The position numbers were made by a program, and so were the translations under genes. A DNA stretch of 36,218 bases, taken from positions 1 through 36,218 of the forward strand of contig CAZHHH010000012.1 of NCBI GenBank assembly GCA_964532085.1, read 5' to 3'. Shown here in pieces: positions 33,578 through 36,218 of the stretch (position 1 is its first letter; every line of letters starts with the position of its first letter). This DNA comes from CAZHHH01 sp964532085 (lineage in GTDB: Bacteria > Bacteroidota > Bacteroidia > Bacteroidales > Marinilabiliaceae). A model generated the notes under the pieces. The model made no database searches. It saw nothing but the letters and a program-made list of their open reading frames with translations, and was not told where the DNA came from.

Positions 33578-36218
33578 TTATTTCGACTTATCTGGTGCTA
33601 CTGGAATAGCTGGAAGTTCTTTATATTCTTTAAGTTCTTCTAGAATTATTTCAATAGCTTTATTTAATTGGTCATCAATTCCTAAATACTCGCGGTGTGG
33701 GTCATTATCAAGCACAATGTCGGGATCAACTCCGTAACCTTCAATAATCCACTCACTCTCTTCGCTACTAAAACTAGCAAATTCAGGTTTTCTTAAATCT
33801 CCACCATCTACAAATGGTAATGATGCCGTAATTCCAACAACACCGCCCCAAGAGCGTGTTCCGATGGTTTTCCCTAAACCTAGCTTTTGAAAACCGTACG
33901 GGAATAAATCACCATCTGAGGCTGAATATCTATCCATTAATAGCACTTTTGGCCCGTGATGTGTCTGTGCTGGAATGGTTGAAGCGTGCTTGCTACCTCG
34001 AACTGCATTTTGTCTGTAAACTTCACGACTTAATCTTTCTAAAAGCATTGGTGATACGTTACCGCCACCATTTCCACGGTCATCTATAATTAATGCTTTT
34101 TTGCTAAGTTGTGGATAAAAGTGTTTAACAAACTCATTCAACCCTTCTGGTCCCATATCAGGAATATGAATATATCCAACTTCGCCATTGGTAGCTTCNN
34201 NNNNNNNNNNNNNNNNNNNNNNNNNNNNNNNNNNNNNNNNNNNNNNNNNNNNNNNNNNNNNNNNNNNNNNNNNNNNNNNNNNNNNNNNNNNNNNNNNNCT
34301 TCTGGTCCCATATCAGGAATATGAATATATCCAACTTCGCCATTGGTAGCTTCATTTACCTTTCTAATGTTGGTTTGAACCCAATCATAATAATATAATG
34401 AAGCTTCATCATCAATTGGTGTTACTAACACTTTTCGGCTACCAGAAGAGTTAGGTCTGTTATTTATCTCTAATTCAACTGTTTTATTTGCATAACCTAC
34501 TAATGTTGAGAAAATATCATCAATATCTTGTAAGTTTTGACCATTTACAGCAATAATATATTCACCAACTTTAGCATCTACACCAACAGCTTGAAGTGGT
34601 GATTGTACTTTATTATCCCAGTTTTTACCTTCAATTATTTGGTCAATTTTGAAATATCCAGAATCATCTTTACTTATTTTTGCTCCTAAAAGTCCTGTTT
34701 TAATTCTTTTTGGCTCTGGTTTTTCGCCACTATTTACATAAGCGTGACCAATATTTAATTCACCAATTAGTTCACCAATTAGATAGGTCAAATCATTTCT
34801 ATGTTTAGCGTAGGGTAGAAGTGCATCATATTTTTTGTGCATAGCTTCCCAATCTACACCGTGCATATTTTCCACATAGAAGAAGTCGCGCATCTGTCTC
34901 CAACTTTCGTCATATATCTGTTTCCACTCTTGAGAATAGTCAATCCAAACGTTCATATTGTCAGTGTTTACATATTTATCAAGAGTTATTGGTGCAGATG
35001 GCAAATCTATAACAGCAAACTTCCTATCCTTAGTAACAATTGCTTTTGCATTGTTTGAAGATGGACTTAAAGCCATTTTTTCTCCAAGAGTTGTCTCTTT
35101 TTGTGTTGTTAAGTCATACATTTTTAAATTGTTAGAGTAACCGTTTACATCTGTCACTACGTAGTTGTAATATACTTTGTCGTCAATACAGTAGATGTTT
35201 GAATAGTTACCCGAAGCTGTAGGAAGTTCAATAATTCTAGAAGTAAGATTATCAAAATCAATTTTTACTGATAAGCTAGGCTTTTCATTCGCTTCATTTT
35301 TCTTACCCTTTTTTGATTTATTGTTAGTTTCCTCTTTCTCAACAACTGTTGCCACATCATTTTTTGGCGCAAATGGAGATTTTTCATTTTCATCTAAAAT
35401 AGCAATATAAATATTACTCATATTTTGATAAGTGTGATTCCATTCTGTGTAACTATATATTGGATTAAAACTTCTATCTGATTCAAAAAGTAGATATTTT
35501 CCATCATTTGAAAAAACTGGCTTTGACGATGAATACCAACCATCTGTAACTTGATTTGTGGATTTTGTATCTAAATTATATGCTTTTATAATTCCAACCT
35601 GACTTCTTGTAATATCGGTATATGCAACCCATTTACTATCTGGTGACCAGTTATAACCTCCATACATTCTTCCATATTCACTTTGGAAAACGATAGTGCT
35701 TTTTTTATTGTTAACATCTACATATTGTAAACGTCCTTTTCTATCGTGATATAGAATTTTCTTACTGTCAGGAGACCATTTTATAGTAAAAATATAGCTA
35801 TCAGTACCATTTGTTACTTGAATTGGATCATTTTTTCCTTCAAAATCTTGAATATAAATTTCATATTCTCCACTTATATCAGAAATGTATGCTATGTTTT
35901 TTCCATCTGGAGACCAGGTAGCTTCTCTGTCATGCGCGTTTGAGCTGTTGGTGAAATTATAGGTTATACCTTTTTCTGATGGAACAGAAAATATGTCTCC
36001 TCTTGCAGTAAATATAACTCTTTCCCCATTGGGTGAGATATCAGCTGATGCAATCTTATTGCCTACATTTTTATACTCTTTTCGTGCAAATTGGTAGTCA
36101 TCATAAATTGTTACTGGCACTTTATTAAGCTTACTATTTTGTGTGTTATAATGATAAATTTCCCCACCATTTTCAAAAACAATAGATTTACCGTTGTATG
36201 ATGGAAATTTTATATCAT
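33578..36218 (-). CDS. Tricorn-like S41 family protease, 5' end beyond the window, split by an assembly gap
   Basis: A large peptide-degrading enzyme of the tricorn/S41 type. The gene enters from the right edge without a start; the frame is open from 36216 (DIKFPSYNGKSIVFENGG). The right part is a WD40-like beta-propeller with repeated ISPNGERVIFTARGD, WSPDGKNIAYISD, WSPDSKKILYHDR and WSPDSKWVAYTD blades. The C1 domain follows, with ELNIGHAYVNSG holding the probable catalytic His. Then come a PDZ-like domain (QAVGVDAKVGEYIIAVNG) and the S41 protease core (LIIDDRGNGGGNVSPMLLE), whose nucleophile Ser is in RYSASDGDLFPYG (codon 33919-33917). It ends EGYGVDPDIVLDND and a Lys-rich tail. The 100-N gap at 34199-34298 breaks the frame; removing it with one 55-base flank rejoins VGYIHIPDMGPE to GLNEFVKHFYPQ in frame. 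Not a pseudogene. Confidence 0.92.
34199..34298. other. Assembly gap 2 (100 N) with identical 55-base flanks
   Basis: Bases 34144-34198 and 34299-34353 are identical over 55 bases, both encoding the same stretch of the tricorn-like protease. N run plus one copy is 155 bases, not a multiple of three, which explains the apparent frameshift. Confidence 0.92.

Noticed and set aside
34105..34120. TGTGGATAA, a perfect DnaA box
   Set aside because: A single copy within the coding sequence of the tricorn-like protease with no companions or AT-rich element; most likely chance.
34138..34356. Tricorn-like gene as a frameshifted pseudogene or two genes
   Set aside because: The break is explained fully by an N run plus a duplicated 55-base flank; collapsing it restores one frame.

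Overview
The window is chromosomal DNA of an AT-rich Bacteroidota (Bacteroidetes), most like a Bacteroidales/Marinilabiliales-type anaerobe or marine relative. The evidence is the short RpoD without region 1.1, promoters of the TTG-N19/20-TAnnTTTG type, general lack of Shine-Dalgarno sequences, the LptD/amidase/MCE gene neighbourhood, and a polysaccharide-degradation cluster rich in lipoproteins. Identifications are read from motifs by eye; no database was searched.

Region 1 (139-8868, + strand) is part of a pectin (rhamnogalacturonan-I type) utilisation locus. It encodes an unclassified six-hairpin glycosidase-like lipoprotein, a GH105 unsaturated galacturonyl hydrolase, a GH28 polygalacturonase-like enzyme, a CE12 acetylesterase and a GH2 beta-galactosidase-like enzyme. 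All carry export signals and four are lipoproteins. Together they would deacetylate the backbone, trim galactose side chains and break the galacturonic-acid backbone. No SusC/SusD pair, lyase or regulator is in view, so the locus probably continues to the left.

Region 2 (9004-14777) concerns the cell envelope. lptD and ridA lie on the minus strand, divergent from an amidase (amiC-like) and an MCE/MlaD protein on the plus strand. The amidase and the MlaD protein end in C-terminal domains that resemble each other and look SPOR-like. Region 3 (15092-24813, + strand) holds dnaA, a hairpin-rich 640-base intergenic region, a five-LysM protein fused to a periplasmic-binding-like domain, an ABC-F ATPase, gyrB and a glycosyltransferase. 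Region 4 (24857-36218) is mostly on the minus strand: rpoD, a DegP/HtrA protease, a YhcC-type radical SAM protein, an Rrf2 regulator, uvrB, a pirin, a small cysteine-rich protein and a tricorn-like protease that runs off the right edge. rsmE is the one plus-strand gene there.

Two 100-N gaps (32099-32198 and 34199-34298) are each flanked by an identical 55-base sequence. Collapsing the second restores one continuous tricorn reading frame, so both are most simply scaffolding artefacts. The intergenic regions carry several families of short dispersed repeats: CATTG-type arrays, CGTAGGG palindromes, TGAGC-GCCGAA elements and CCCC/GGGG hairpins. I see no CRISPR array, tRNA, rRNA, intact insertion sequence, prophage or obvious defence system. 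The best candidates for something undescribed are the shared C-terminal domain of the amidase/MlaD pair, the hairpin array after dnaA with the altered DnaA recognition loop, and the first glycosidase-like gene.
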